Part shown: in pieces, positions 52,088 to 60,529 of the stretch | Layout of the letters: each line of letters starts with the position of its first letter | Position numbering within the stretch: position 1 is the stretch's first letter | NCBI GenBank assembly: GCA_022616415.1 | Contig: JAKEEU010000128.1 | Coordinates: forward strand, 27,987-91,986 | Source of the DNA: Candidatus Zhuqueibacterota bacterium | GTDB taxonomy: Bacteria > Zhuqueibacterota > Zhuqueibacteria > Zhuqueibacterales > Zhuqueibacteraceae | DNA: 64,000 nucleotides | Direction: 5' to 3' | Notes under the pieces: model-generated | The model's database searches: none | What the model was told of the DNA's origin: nothing | The model's input: only the letters and a program-made list of their open reading frames with translations | Position numbers and translations under genes: made by a program

Positions 52088-52096
52088 ATGACTCTC

Positions 52097-52360
52097 ATGA
52101 AATGCCCCGTGTGCAATGTCGAATTAAAAATGGCCGATCGGCAAGGCGTGGAAATCGACTATTGCCCGCAATGCCGCGGCGTCTGGCTGGACCGCGGCGA
52201 GCTTGACAAGATCATTGAACGGTCTTATTCCGCCCCGTATGATGACGACCGGCGAAACGACTACGAGCGCGATGACGATCACCGTTACAGGAATCAACAT
52301 TACGGGCCGCAACATCGCAAGCGCAAACCCTTTTTGGGCGATATATTCGATTTCGATTGA
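52097..52360 (+). CDS. TFIIB-type zinc finger protein
   Basis: MKCPVCNVELKMADRQGVEI and DYCPQCRGVWLDRGELDKII give the zf-TFIIB (PF13453) pattern with two CxxC pairs. A very acidic and His-rich tail (DDDRRNDYERDDDHRYRNQ) and a basic end follow. About 88 residues, cytoplasmic, function unknown. The ATG at 52097 has GGAG nine bases upstream, better than the ATG at 52088. Confidence 0.82.
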   Translation: MKCPVCNVELKMADRQGVEIDYCPQCRGVWLDRGELDKIIERSYSAPYDDDRRNDYERDDDHRYRNQHYGPQHRKRKPFLGDIFDFD

Positions 52361-52380
52361 ACAAAAGCACGGAAAAATCT

Positions 52381-52446
52381 TTAGGCAAGGCTATTTTGGG
52401 CGAAACAATTTTCAAAATAGTTTTGCCCGAAATAGTTTTGCCTTAA
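52381..52446. repeat. GTTTTGCC-type repeat, copy 1
   Basis: TTAGGCAAGGCTATTTTGGG stands opposite AAATAGTTTTGCCTTAA in roughly inverted order with an extra AATAGTTTTGCCCGAA between. Related copies are at 58065-58095 and 59229-59290. Confidence 0.6.
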
Positions 52447-52476
52447 ACGCTCAGAATTTTAGTCAGAAGGACTCGT

Positions 52477-52998
52477 ATGTCAACTCAAGCCTTATTATGG
52501 ATTGGCTTCAACATTTTTGTAGTGGGAATGCTCATTTTGAATTTGGGGGTTTTCCATCGCAAGGCGCACGTGATAAAAATCAAAGAAGCGCTGCTGTGGA
52601 GCGCCGTTTGGATTGCGCTGGCGTTGATGTTCAATCTCGGCATTTACTTTTGGCGCGGCGAGGACGCAGCGCTGGAATTTCTCACCGGTTACTTGATCGA
52701 GAAATCCCTCAGCGTCGATAACATCTTCGTCTTCGTGATGGTGTTCTCCTACTTTCGCGTGCCGGCACTTTACCAGCACAAAGTGCTCTTCTGGGGCATA
52801 CTCGGCGCATTGATCATGCGCGCGATTTTCATCGCCGCCGGCATCTCGCTGATCCAAAATTTCCATTGGGTCATTTATATTTTTGGTTCCCTGCTGATTC
52901 TGACCGGCGTCAAAATGGTCGTGCAAAAAGACAAAGAGATTCATCCCGAGAAGAATCCGGTGGTGAATCTCTTTCGCCGCTTCATGCCGGAATTATGA
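52477..52998 (+). pseudogene. TerC-family membrane protein, N-terminal part of a deleted gene
   Basis: This part reads as a TerC/Alx protein: FLTGYLIEKSLSVDNIFVFV (the conserved ExSLSVDNxFVF), YQHKVLFWGILGALIMRAIF and the loop DKEIHPEKNPVVNLFRRFMP. It stops at FMPEL, where family members go on with a loop and another EttDxxFAxDS helix. Five helices are retained. The C-terminal part follows in another frame. Confidence 0.8.
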
Positions 52999-53228
52999 AT
53001 CTATTTCATTATCTCAACTACGGCCTTTCGGCCATTCTCGTTTTCGTTGGCGCCAAAATGCTCATTGCCGACTTCTACAAGTTTCCGATCGTCGTTGCCT
53101 TGGGGGTCATCGCCGGCATATTGGCCATCTCCATTATCGCTTCGTTGCTGCGGCCGCGCAAGGAAGAGATGATCGCTACACCCATGCCTATCATGCAACC
53201 CCTCGCGCCGTCTGTGGAACAACGCTGA
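52995..53228 (+). pseudogene. TerC C-terminal part
   Basis: Beginning with an ATG that overlaps the previous stop, MNLFHYLNYGLSAILVFVGA and KMLIADFYKFPIVVALGVIA are the last two helices of TerC. About 90-100 residues containing the second acidic metal-binding helix are absent at the junction (52990-52997). The deletion has also changed the frame. Confidence 0.78.
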
Positions 53229-53278
53229 GATGGAGTTGTAAAATTCTTCATAAACCGAGCAAGTTTTCCCAACAGATA

Positions 53279-53326
53279 GAAACAACGCAACGGATAAACA
53301 AATTTGTTCATCTGTTGCGTTGTTTC
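53279..53326. terminator. bidirectional hairpin between terC and the PQQ gene
   Basis: GAAACAACGCAAC (53279-53291) and GTTGCGTTGTTTC (53314-53326) form a 13-pair perfect stem with a 22-base A/T-rich loop between convergent genes. A second near-perfect palindrome, CGCGACATGAATGTCGCG, lies at 53357-53374, next to the PQQ stop. Confidence 0.7.
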
Positions 53327-53379
53327 CGAATGAAAACCGCTTCCATGACAAAGAAGCGCGACATGAATGTCGCGTTACA

Positions 53380-54705
53380 TTACTTTTCCGCAATGCAATA
53401 AAAAAACTTCCTCCCGCGCAGATACATTTCATTATCCACCAGCGCCGGCGAAGCATCGATGCCATCGTCGAGCTTGTTGGTCGCCAACACCTCGAAGCTC
53501 TCGCTGTTTTTGATCACCAGCGCCGTGCCGTCGCGGCCAACGAGATACACGCGGCCCGCCGCGCCCACCGGCGAAGCATAAATATTGGCGATGCTTTCGA
53601 GACGCTGCCGGCTGTAAAAAGGCCCGCCGGTTTTTGCATTGAAACACGAAAGAATGCCGCTGTTCACTTTCAGAAAATAAAGCTTGCCATCGTACAGCAG
53701 CGGCGAGGGCACGTAGGGTGTGTCTTGGTCGTATTTCCAAACCACCGCCGCCGAGTTGCTGAGATCGCCCTGCGCGCCGGCAAATCGAATGGCGAACAAC
53801 GCGCTGCCGCGAAAACCGCCGGTGACATAAACCACGTCTTCCACCGCCACCGGAGAGGGAATCGCATTGGCCGTCGTGCCGGCGCTCTCCCAAATCAAAT
53901 TGCCGTTGGCCAAATCATAACTGCGCACGCGATTGGTGGCGTTGACGATGACTTGCGGCTTGCCATCATGCACGACCGCAAGCGGCGTCGACCACGAGCT
54001 GGGCTCGTCGCGATCGGCTTTCCACAATTCTTTGCCTGTGCGCTTGTCGAGCGCGACGATGAACGATTGCCCCTCGTGATCCCAATTCACCACCAACGTG
54101 TTGCCGTGCAGCGCCGGCGAGCTGCCTTCGCCGAAACTGTTGCGCGTGGCCATATCGCCGAGGTCTTTTTGCCAAATCAGCTTGCCGGTCATATCATAGC
54201 AGAAAAGCCCGCGCGAACCGAAGGAGGCAATGATGTGCTCGCCGTCCGTGACCGGCGAGTTCGAAGCCCAGGTACCGTCGGGATGCGTGCCTTCGTGTGG
54301 CAACGCTTCGATTGCGGTGCGCTGCCACACAACTTTGCCATCAGGGCGTGAGATGGCAAGCAGTACAAATTGCAGTACGTCCGTTGCTGCAATGCCGCGG
54401 CGGCGCGAATCTCCGGATTCCGGCGAGGCTGGCGCTGCGCTTTTGCCGGTGGGAATGGCGGTCGTGACGTAGACGCGATCTCCCCACACAATTGGCGAAG
54501 AAGAGCCCTTGCCTGGAATCTCGATTTTCCAGCGAATGTTTTTTTCTTCGCTCCATTGCAACGGCGGATTGGCGTTGGGCGCGACGCCGGTTGCCAACGG
54601 CCCCCGCCACTGCGGCCAATATTTTTCGCTATTGGCAACGGGATTCGTTACGAATGACAACAGCACGAGAAGAACGGCAGCGATCATGTTTTGCCCTTTC
54701 ATCAT
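53380..54705 (-). CDS. PQQ-like beta-propeller protein
   Basis: The start MMKGQNMIAAVLLVLLSFV gives a signal peptide; longer readings enter the kelch remnant. Eight-blade-type PQQ-like repeats follow (WPQWRGPLATGVAPNANPPL at the start, then GSSSPIVWGDRVYVTTAIPT, GKLIWQKDLGDMATRNSFGE, GSSPALHGNTLVVNWDHEG). No quinoprotein dehydrogenase disulfide or catalytic Asp pair is seen, so it is likely a binding or scaffold propeller in the periplasm. About 441 residues. Confidence 0.82.
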   Translation of the reverse strand: MMKGQNMIAAVLLVLLSFVTNPVANSEKYWPQWRGPLATGVAPNANPPLQWSEEKNIRWKIEIPGKGSSSPIVWGDRVYVTTAIPTGKSAAPASPESGDSRRRGIAATDVLQFVLLAISRPDGKVVWQRTAIEALPHEGTHPDGTWASNSPVTDGEHIIASFGSRGLFCYDMTGKLIWQKDLGDMATRNSFGEGSSPALHGNTLVVNWDHEGQSFIVALDKRTGKELWKADRDEPSSWSTPLAVVHDGKPQVIVNATNRVRSYDLANGNLIWESAGTTANAIPSPVAVEDVVYVTGGFRGSALFAIRFAGAQGDLSNSAAVVWKYDQDTPYVPSPLLYDGKLYFLKVNSGILSCFNAKTGGPFYSRQRLESIANIYASPVGAAGRVYLVGRDGTALVIKNSESFEVLATNKLDDGIDASPALVDNEMYLRGRKFFYCIAEK

Positions 54706-54754
54706 GAGTGCAAAATGGCGGGTTGTTATATGACCTGAGCAAGATAAGTTTTTT

Positions 54755-55208
54755 TCAGATTTGGCGCAAGCAGAAAAAGATGAGCCAGGCTTTTTCCTGC
54801 GGATCATACACAAACGCTTCGGCGGTCGGCATCGGCGCCGGCGGCGTATCAAGCTTCTTCCAATTGTCGCTGGTCCATTCCCACGCGTCGTCGATCGCCT
54901 CTCTGCCCTGCCCGCCGGCAAGCAGCACCACCGATTTTCAAAACTTCATCGTAAATCATGAGATGAAAAAAGCGCGGCGACGGTGAAGCCGCAGGTGTCA
55001 TCTGCTTCCACACTTTGCCGTCCCAAAGCCAAGTGTCACTCAAATAATCCCCGTCGTTTTCAGCTTTGCCGCCGAAGAGCACGGTGGCTTTTCGACTTTT
55101 GTCATACGCAATCGCATGACCCGCGCGTTTGGGCGGCCCATCGGCAGCAACCTGCTTCCAGCTTTTGCCGTCAAATTCCCAGGTATCTTGAAATGCTGGC
55201 CCACCGTT
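54755..55208 (-). pseudogene. kelch-type propeller remnant with frameshift
   Basis: Two kelch-like blades read GGPAFQDTWEFDGKSWKQVA and VLFGGKAENDGDYLSDTWLW, then RFFHLMIYDEVLK. A third continues in a second frame with SVVLLAGGQGREAIDDAWEW and ends in a stop at 54755. Dropping one base from the run of four at 54935-54938 joins the frames. There is no start; the 5' end abuts the spacer after the permease gene. Confidence 0.75.
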
Positions 55209-55240
55209 TTTACGCCTTATTTCTTACGCCTTACGTTTTA

Positions 55241-57625
55241 TTATTCGTATCTCAACGCCTCGACCGGATTCGCCAACGCCGCTTTGATCGCCTGCGCGCT
55301 CACCGTCACCAGCGCGATGAACAACGCCAAGCCGCCGCCGAGCAAAAAGGGGCTGGCGCCCAGGCGGATATGATAAGCAAAATTTTGCAGCCACTCGCTC
55401 ATGGCGAGGTAAGCAAACGGTGCTGCAACCACGAAAGCGAAAGCCACGAGTTTCGTAAATTCTTTTGAGAGCAGCAGCAAAATCTCCGTGACCGAAGCGC
55501 CCAAAACTTTTCGAATGCCGATTTCGCGCGTTCTCTGCTCGGCAGTAAACGAGGCCAGCCCAAACAGGCCAAGACAGGCGACGAACAAAGCCAGAAACGC
55601 GAAGCTGCTGAAGAGTTGTCCGAGCTTCTCTTCCGAGCGATAGAGCCGGTCGAAATCCTCGTCGAGAAAGCGATAGCTCAACGGCAAATCCGGCTCCAAC
55701 GCCCGCCATTGTGTTTCAATAAAACTCAACGTGCTCGCGACATCGTTGGGCGCAATGCGAATCGCCGCGCTCCACGACCACTCCGGCTTAATGTCCAATA
55801 CCAGCGGCTCGATTTGTTGGTGCAAGGATCTGAAATTGAAATCCTTCACGACGCCGATGACCTGGCCCATTTCTTCGTCCCACACTTTGAAAGGCTTGGC
55901 GACGGGATCATCCCACCCCAGCTCGCGCACCGCGGTTTCGTTCAAAATATAAGCACTCGTGACATCCGTGGCGATCTCGCCGGAAAAGGAGCGGCCTTGA
56001 AGCAGTTGCAACCCCAAAGCTTCCACGGTTTGGTGATCACCGAACATCGTATAAAAACTTTTGTTGTCCTGATCCTGCTGTTGTCCCGGCCAATTATAGC
56101 CGCGGCTCGTGCCTACTCGGCCTGGAACGCTGCCGGCAAGCGCCACATTGAGAATGTTGGCGCTGCTCAACAAGTTTTGCCGGAACGTCTCGAAACGCCC
56201 CTTGACCTCACGGCTCAGGCCGAGGAAAATCACTTGTTCTTTCTTGAAACCCAAGTCGCGGGTTTTCATGTAATGCAGTTGATTGTAAAGCGTGACGATC
56301 GCCACGAGCAAAAAGACGGCGATGCCAAACTGCACGACGATGAGGCTCTTGCGCAGACGCGCGCCCTTCACGCCGCGTGTCACCAGCCCTTTTAAAACTT
56401 TGGCTGGATCGAAGGCGGACAAGACCACCGCCGGATAGATTCCGGCGAGGATGCCGGTGAGAAGCCCGAGGCCAATCAGCATGAGCAACATGCCGGTATC
56501 GGCAAACGGATCGAAACTGATTTCGCGTCCCAGCAAGCTGCTGATGAAAGGCGCAAGAAGCTGCAACGAGGCCAATGCCAAAATCATTGCCAGCACACTT
56601 GCAAAAATCGACTCGCCAAATAATTGCAGCATCAACTGGCGCCGGTAAGCGCCGACGACTTTGCGCACGCCGACTTCCCTGGCTCGCAGCGTCGCGCGCG
56701 CCGTGGCGAGATTGATGAAATTTATGCCGGCAATGATCAAAATGAAAAAGGCGACGATGGAAAAAATGTAAAGATATTTTTTGTCGCTGTTGGTGCCGAC
56801 GTCCCAACGAACGTCCGTGGTGAGATGAATATCGGTTAAAGGTTGGAGCGCCAAAGCCGTGTTCTTGGCGGTGTCTTCTCCGCGATGCTTGCGCAGGAAG
56901 TCTGGAAATCTGGCGGCGAGTTGTTGCGGTTGAGCCGCCGGCGGCAGCAGCAGATAGGTGTAATAGTTGAAATTGATATACTCTTCGAGCGCCTTCTCGC
57001 CCATGAATCCCTTGACCGTGCTGAAAGACGCGAGATATTCAAATTGCAAATGCGAATTGCTGGAAATGCTTTCCAAAATTCCGGTGACCCGCATCTCCCA
57101 ATTTGCCAAGCCGCCCAGGAAAGTTAAACTTTTGCCCACCGGATCTTCATTGCCAAACCAAGCCCTCGCTGCCGCCGGCGTCATCACCATCGTATTTGGG
57201 GCAATCAGCGCCGTTTTCGGATCGCCCTGCCGCAGCGGAAAAGTGAACACTTGGAAGACGGATGAATCGGCATAAAAAAATCCGTCCACCGTTCGAGTTT
57301 CAGCCCCGTATTTGAGATTCACGCGGCTGCCGTTGGTGAAGAACCGCACCACTTCGAGGTCGGGAAATTCCTGCTGCAGATGTGGCGCATACGCCGAAGC
57401 GCTGATCGCCGAGCGCTGATTCGGATCTTGCGCGGGCGTGTGCAGCAAACGATAAATACGATCGGCGTTCGCGTGAAACCGGTCATAGCTCAGCTCGTGC
57501 CGGACGTAAAGCACGATGACGAAACAACACGCCAACCCAATCGCCAGGCCGACAACATTGATGAAGGAATAGCTTTTGTGCTTGAGAAAGTTTCTGACCG
57601 CAATTCGAAGGTAATGTTTGAACAT
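55241..57625 (-). CDS. ABC transporter permease, MacB/FtsX-type
   Basis: The 794 residues have the layout of large FtsX/MacB-PCD permeases found in Bacteroidota-like genomes: a first helix (SFINVVGLAIGLACCFVIVL), an extracytoplasmic domain (SYDRFHANADRIYRL), three helices with INFINLATARATLRAREVGV and RKVVGAYRRQL, a second periplasmic domain, and a repeated FtsX set (FASFTAEQRTREIGIRKVLG). They work with a MacB-type ATPase in macrolide, peptide or lipoprotein export; no such ATPase gene is nearby. I use the ATG of MFKHYLRIA at 57625. Confidence 0.85.
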   Translation of the reverse strand: MFKHYLRIAVRNFLKHKSYSFINVVGLAIGLACCFVIVLYVRHELSYDRFHANADRIYRLLHTPAQDPNQRSAISASAYAPHLQQEFPDLEVVRFFTNGSRVNLKYGAETRTVDGFFYADSSVFQVFTFPLRQGDPKTALIAPNTMVMTPAAARAWFGNEDPVGKSLTFLGGLANWEMRVTGILESISSNSHLQFEYLASFSTVKGFMGEKALEEYINFNYYTYLLLPPAAQPQQLAARFPDFLRKHRGEDTAKNTALALQPLTDIHLTTDVRWDVGTNSDKKYLYIFSIVAFFILIIAGINFINLATARATLRAREVGVRKVVGAYRRQLMLQLFGESIFASVLAMILALASLQLLAPFISSLLGREISFDPFADTGMLLMLIGLGLLTGILAGIYPAVVLSAFDPAKVLKGLVTRGVKGARLRKSLIVVQFGIAVFLLVAIVTLYNQLHYMKTRDLGFKKEQVIFLGLSREVKGRFETFRQNLLSSANILNVALAGSVPGRVGTSRGYNWPGQQQDQDNKSFYTMFGDHQTVEALGLQLLQGRSFSGEIATDVTSAYILNETAVRELGWDDPVAKPFKVWDEEMGQVIGVVKDFNFRSLHQQIEPLVLDIKPEWSWSAAIRIAPNDVASTLSFIETQWRALEPDLPLSYRFLDEDFDRLYRSEEKLGQLFSSFAFLALFVACLGLFGLASFTAEQRTREIGIRKVLGASVTEILLLLSKEFTKLVAFAFVVAAPFAYLAMSEWLQNFAYHIRLGASPFLLGGGLALFIALVTVSAQAIKAALANPVEALRYE

Positions 57626-57650
57626 GAGGCTCTCCTTGCGCATGAGGGGA

Positions 57651-57697
57651 GTGTGGATTTTCTAATCCACACGTGTATCGCGGACAAGAAAGTCCGC
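57651..57697. repeat. double-hairpin repeat, copy 1
   Basis: GTGTGGATTTTCTAATCCACAC (57651-57672) and GCGGACAAGAAAGTCCGC (57680-57697) form two adjacent hairpins. The same pair, with small changes that keep the stems, occurs at 60472-60519. It lies just upstream of the permease start. Confidence 0.8.
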
Positions 57698-57911
57698 GCT
57701 CCTCTTTTCCATGAAACTTTTGACGCGACCCTTGGCGCAGAGAGAGGAGCGCAGAACGTATTTCGATTTACGTTTTACCCAGGCGCCGAGTGTTTTGCAA
57801 TTTGCTCACCAACCAACCGCTAGTGATAACGATCTTGTCTTTGGGTAAGTAGACAGCAACAAGTCCCCAAAGGTTGCCAAGCCCATTGCCAAAAATTTAT
57901 GCTAAGAAACG

Positions 57912-57990
57912 GTCATTGCGAGCGCTTTTCAGCGAAGCAATCTTAAAATTAACAGATCGCTTCGTCGCCCAAAGCGCTCCTCGCGATGAC
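57912..57990. repeat. GTCATTGCGAG palindromic element
   Basis: GTCATTGCGAGCGC (57912-57925) and the inverted GCGCTCCTCGCGATGAC (57974-57990) enclose GCGAAGCAATC and GATCGCTTCG, themselves inverted. This is the widespread REP-like element TCATTGCGAGG...GCGAAGCAATC. A second copy starts at 63927. Confidence 0.75.
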
Positions 57991-58064
57991 GTTTCTACAA
58001 GAAAAAGCCACCAGTTGATTGATATAGCACTCGCAATGACTGTTACAAAACAACCCTTAACGAG

Positions 58065-58095
58065 TATAGTTTTGCCTGAAACAGTTTTGCCTTGA
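58065..58095. repeat. GTTTTGCC-type repeat, copy 2
   Basis: TATAGTTTTGCCTGAAACAG and TTTTGCCTTGA repeat the unit of 52381-52446 at the 3' end of the DUF2911 gene. The rest of the gap 57626-58103 shows no gene. Confidence 0.6.
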
Positions 58096-58103
58096 TTTCT
58101 GCG

Positions 58104-59156
58104 CTACAGCAAGCGCTTGATCCTGCCGTCAATTTGTTTTTTCGCGTTTTCGTCCGTGGCGTTGGCTTTGGCGGTTTCAAAATTCTTCAGCGCCTGTTTT
58201 TTGTCGCCATTTTTTTCATAAACGATCGCAAGGCTGTAATGCGATTGCCAGTTTTGCGGATATTTTTTCACATTCATTTTGGCGATGGCCAAGGCTTCTT
58301 CGGTTTTGCCTTGATTCAGCAGCCCGTTGGCATGGACAAACAATTCACCAGCGCCGGCCAGCTCCACCGCTTCGCGCATGATCGTTTCCGACTCGGTGGT
58401 TTTTCCCTGCTTCGCCAACAATCCGGCTTTGATTTGCAGGCTGGAATAACTCCTTTTTGCGCCAATGGATTTATCAATCCACACCATCGCCTCATCCAAA
58501 TAAACGCCGTTATCCAAACAGTATTTGGCCGCATTCATTGGCCCTTCCGAGGTAAACGCCGCGCTGGAGCTTAATTGCTTTTTGAAACTCTCCACCGCAA
58601 TCTTGTGAACATCGACTTCGATTTTGAACGCCACCTTCACTTTTTCCCAATGCATCACCGCAATGGTATAATTTTCAGCGCGGTCGGTGAAATCATAACT
58701 CAGCCATTCGCGAAGCTCCTCGGTGCGAATGGGTTTCACTTTCACGCGCAGCGCGTCTTCGGCTTCTTTGTAAAAGAAACTACCCCACGAATAATTGTTA
58801 TAAGAAAAAATGATCGTCCATTCCTCGGCAGTTGGAATCATGTGCAATCCGTACTCGCCGGCAGCCAACGGTTGGCCCTCGACCTTCACCTCGTGCGTGA
58901 AGCGAATCGTGGTGTTCTCATTTGCGCCGGCGCGCCACACTTGTCCGTATTGGACAAATTTGCCCCACAGCTCGCGGCCTTTCACCGCCGGACTATGGTA
59001 ATTGATCGTGATGTCCGTGAACCCGATTCGTTGCATCACGCTGGCCCTTTGGCTCTGCAGAGGAATTTCCAACGATTTGGGGATTTGCGCGTGAGCGGCG
59101 CTCAAGATCAGTAAATAAAGCAGCGGCGACAATAAGTGTTTGTGCGCGTTCTTCAT
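58104..59156 (-). CDS. DUF2911 domain protein with TPR tail
   Basis: The signal peptide (KHLLSPLLYLLILSAAHAQ) is followed by the DUF2911 domain: QRIGFTDITINYHSPAVKGR, GQVWRAGANENTTIRFTHEV, AAGEYGLHMIPTAEEWTIIF and the WGSFFYKEAEDALRVKVKP stretch. From about residue 210 there are TPR-like repeats (NAAKYCLDNGVYLDEAMVWI, QGKTEEALAIAKMNVKKYPQ). It is exported or periplasmic; the function of DUF2911 is unknown. The start at 59156 is chosen because upstream codons cover a repeat element. Confidence 0.85.
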   Translation of the reverse strand: MKNAHKHLLSPLLYLLILSAAHAQIPKSLEIPLQSQRASVMQRIGFTDITINYHSPAVKGRELWGKFVQYGQVWRAGANENTTIRFTHEVKVEGQPLAAGEYGLHMIPTAEEWTIIFSYNNYSWGSFFYKEAEDALRVKVKPIRTEELREWLSYDFTDRAENYTIAVMHWEKVKVAFKIEVDVHKIAVESFKKQLSSSAAFTSEGPMNAAKYCLDNGVYLDEAMVWIDKSIGAKRSYSSLQIKAGLLAKQGKTTESETIMREAVELAGAGELFVHANGLLNQGKTEEALAIAKMNVKKYPQNWQSHYSLAIVYEKNGDKKQALKNFETAKANATDENAKKQIDGRIKRLL

Positions 59157-59228
59157 GGGCAACCTTTCACGAAGTTTGTTGAAAAAAGTTTTCCCCACGG
59201 ATTGATGAATCCAACTGTAAAAAACCTT

Positions 59229-59290
59229 ATAGGCAAAACGATTATGAGCAAAACTATTAAATCGTTTTGCCCAAAATTGTTTTGCCATAG
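59229..59290. repeat. GTTTTGCC-type repeat, copy 3
   Basis: TTATAGGCAAAACGATTATG and AAATCGTTTTGCCCAAAATTG plus TTTTGCCATAG form an imperfect palindrome between the esterase and DUF2911 genes. Same family as 52381 and 58065. Confidence 0.65.
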
Positions 59291-59300
59291 CTTTTAAAAA

Positions 59301-60368
59301 TTATCTGGATTCGCGCTTTCTACTCTCCACCTCCTGGTAACTAATCGTCACCGGCTTGCTGAGATGCTGATATTTGACATTGACGTGCAAATCCTTGTCG
59401 GAATTAAACCGAAAACTGCCGTCATAATTGACGACGCCATCGCTGGGATTTAGCAATTCGTATTTGGCAAATTGCGCCAGCGAGTATTTGAGGCCGTTGT
59501 CCATTTCCACGACCGGATTGAGCCGCAAAAACCAAACAGGGCGGGTGAAGCTTTTGATCACTTCGATTTTCACATTCAAATCAGCAATGGTCGTCGAGGC
59601 TTTGCCATGAAAGAAAATCAATGGGTACGCGATGCGAGCGATCCAGTCATTGGGATCATGCCGGCCGCCGTCAACTTCGTAGTAAAGAAAATCAGCGCCG
59701 TAAGTATATCCCTTTTGGGAGAGAATGTCGGAAAGCGGAATGTAGTAGTTCCATTCCAACGTGCCGAGATCGAACCAGACTTTCAGATCTTTCTTCGGCT
59801 GCGCGTCAACGTCTTTGAAGATTTGCATATCCGCCACCCAAAACGACGGCGACAAGGCGCCGACCATTGAAAAGTAGTCGTCATAGTTATAGCCCATCCA
59901 CAAAGCCAACAGACCGCCAAATGAGGAGCCCATAATCGCTCGGCTCTTGCGGTCTTTGATGGTGCGGTATTTTCCGTCGATGTACGGAATGATTTTCTGC
60001 ACGACGAAGTCGGAGAATTGTTTTGCCTTTGGCGTGTACGGTCCCCAGTCTTGGGTCACGTAATCGTCTTGATATGGCAGGTACTCGCTGGTGCGTTGGT
60101 TCGAGCTGAAAATCCCCACCAGAATGATCTCTTCAATCTTTCCGGTTTTGATTAAATCATCGAGCAAATCATGAATCTGCCATTGCTGGCCATCATGGAT
60201 ATAAACGACGGGATAGCGTTTGTCCGAGCTTTGATAACTCGGCGGCAAGTAAACTTGCAAGCTTCGGCCCTCAACTTCATCAGTCGCAAACTGATTCTCC
60301 ACCGAAGCGATTTTTTCCACGCAAGCCCAATTGCAAAAAATGAAAGCGGTGAGGAGGATGAGCTTCAT
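59301..60368 (-). CDS. alpha/beta-hydrolase, enterochelin-esterase-like
   Basis: The ATG at 60368 starts a short hydrophobic leader with Cys (LLTAFIFCNWACVEK), possibly lipidated. The catalytic domain shows EGRSLQVYLPPSYQSSDKRY, PVVYIHDGQQW, the nucleophile elbow AIMGSSFGGLLAL (GxSxGG), AcidAsp candidate in WFDLGTLEW, and GGRHDPNDWIARI for the His. An approximately 80-residue C-terminal beta segment follows. The family includes enterochelin and feruloyl-type esterases; substrate unknown. Frame opens at 60416. Confidence 0.82.
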   Translation of the reverse strand: MKLILLTAFIFCNWACVEKIASVENQFATDEVEGRSLQVYLPPSYQSSDKRYPVVYIHDGQQWQIHDLLDDLIKTGKIEEIILVGIFSSNQRTSEYLPYQDDYVTQDWGPYTPKAKQFSDFVVQKIIPYIDGKYRTIKDRKSRAIMGSSFGGLLALWMGYNYDDYFSMVGALSPSFWVADMQIFKDVDAQPKKDLKVWFDLGTLEWNYYIPLSDILSQKGYTYGADFLYYEVDGGRHDPNDWIARIAYPLIFFHGKASTTIADLNVKIEVIKSFTRPVWFLRLNPVVEMDNGLKYSLAQFAKYELLNPSDGVVNYDGSFRFNSDKDLHVNVKYQHLSKPVTISYQEVESRKRESR

Positions 60369-60471
60369 AGTCTCTTTAAATGAATCTTTGCAAAAAAGCA
60401 AATAACGCTGGTTCACGAAAATAGAACTCTCACGGAAATGAATTCATGAAAATCTCTTCCGTGTGAGGTGT

Positions 60472-60519
60472 GTGTGGACTTTCCAGTCCACACGGCGCAT
60501 CGCGGACACGAAAGTCCGC
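60472..60519. repeat. double-hairpin repeat, copy 2
   Basis: GTGTGGACTTTCCAGTCCACAC (60472-60493) and GCGGACACGAAAGTCCGC (60502-60519). Compared with 57651-57697, changes in one arm are matched by changes in the other. It lies between two minus-strand hydrolase genes. Confidence 0.8.
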
Positions 60520-60529
60520 GCTCCCTTCT

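Noticed and set aside
53320..54351. 343-codon plus-strand frame
   Set aside because: Antisense to the PQQ propeller gene; His/Arg-rich translation without domains.
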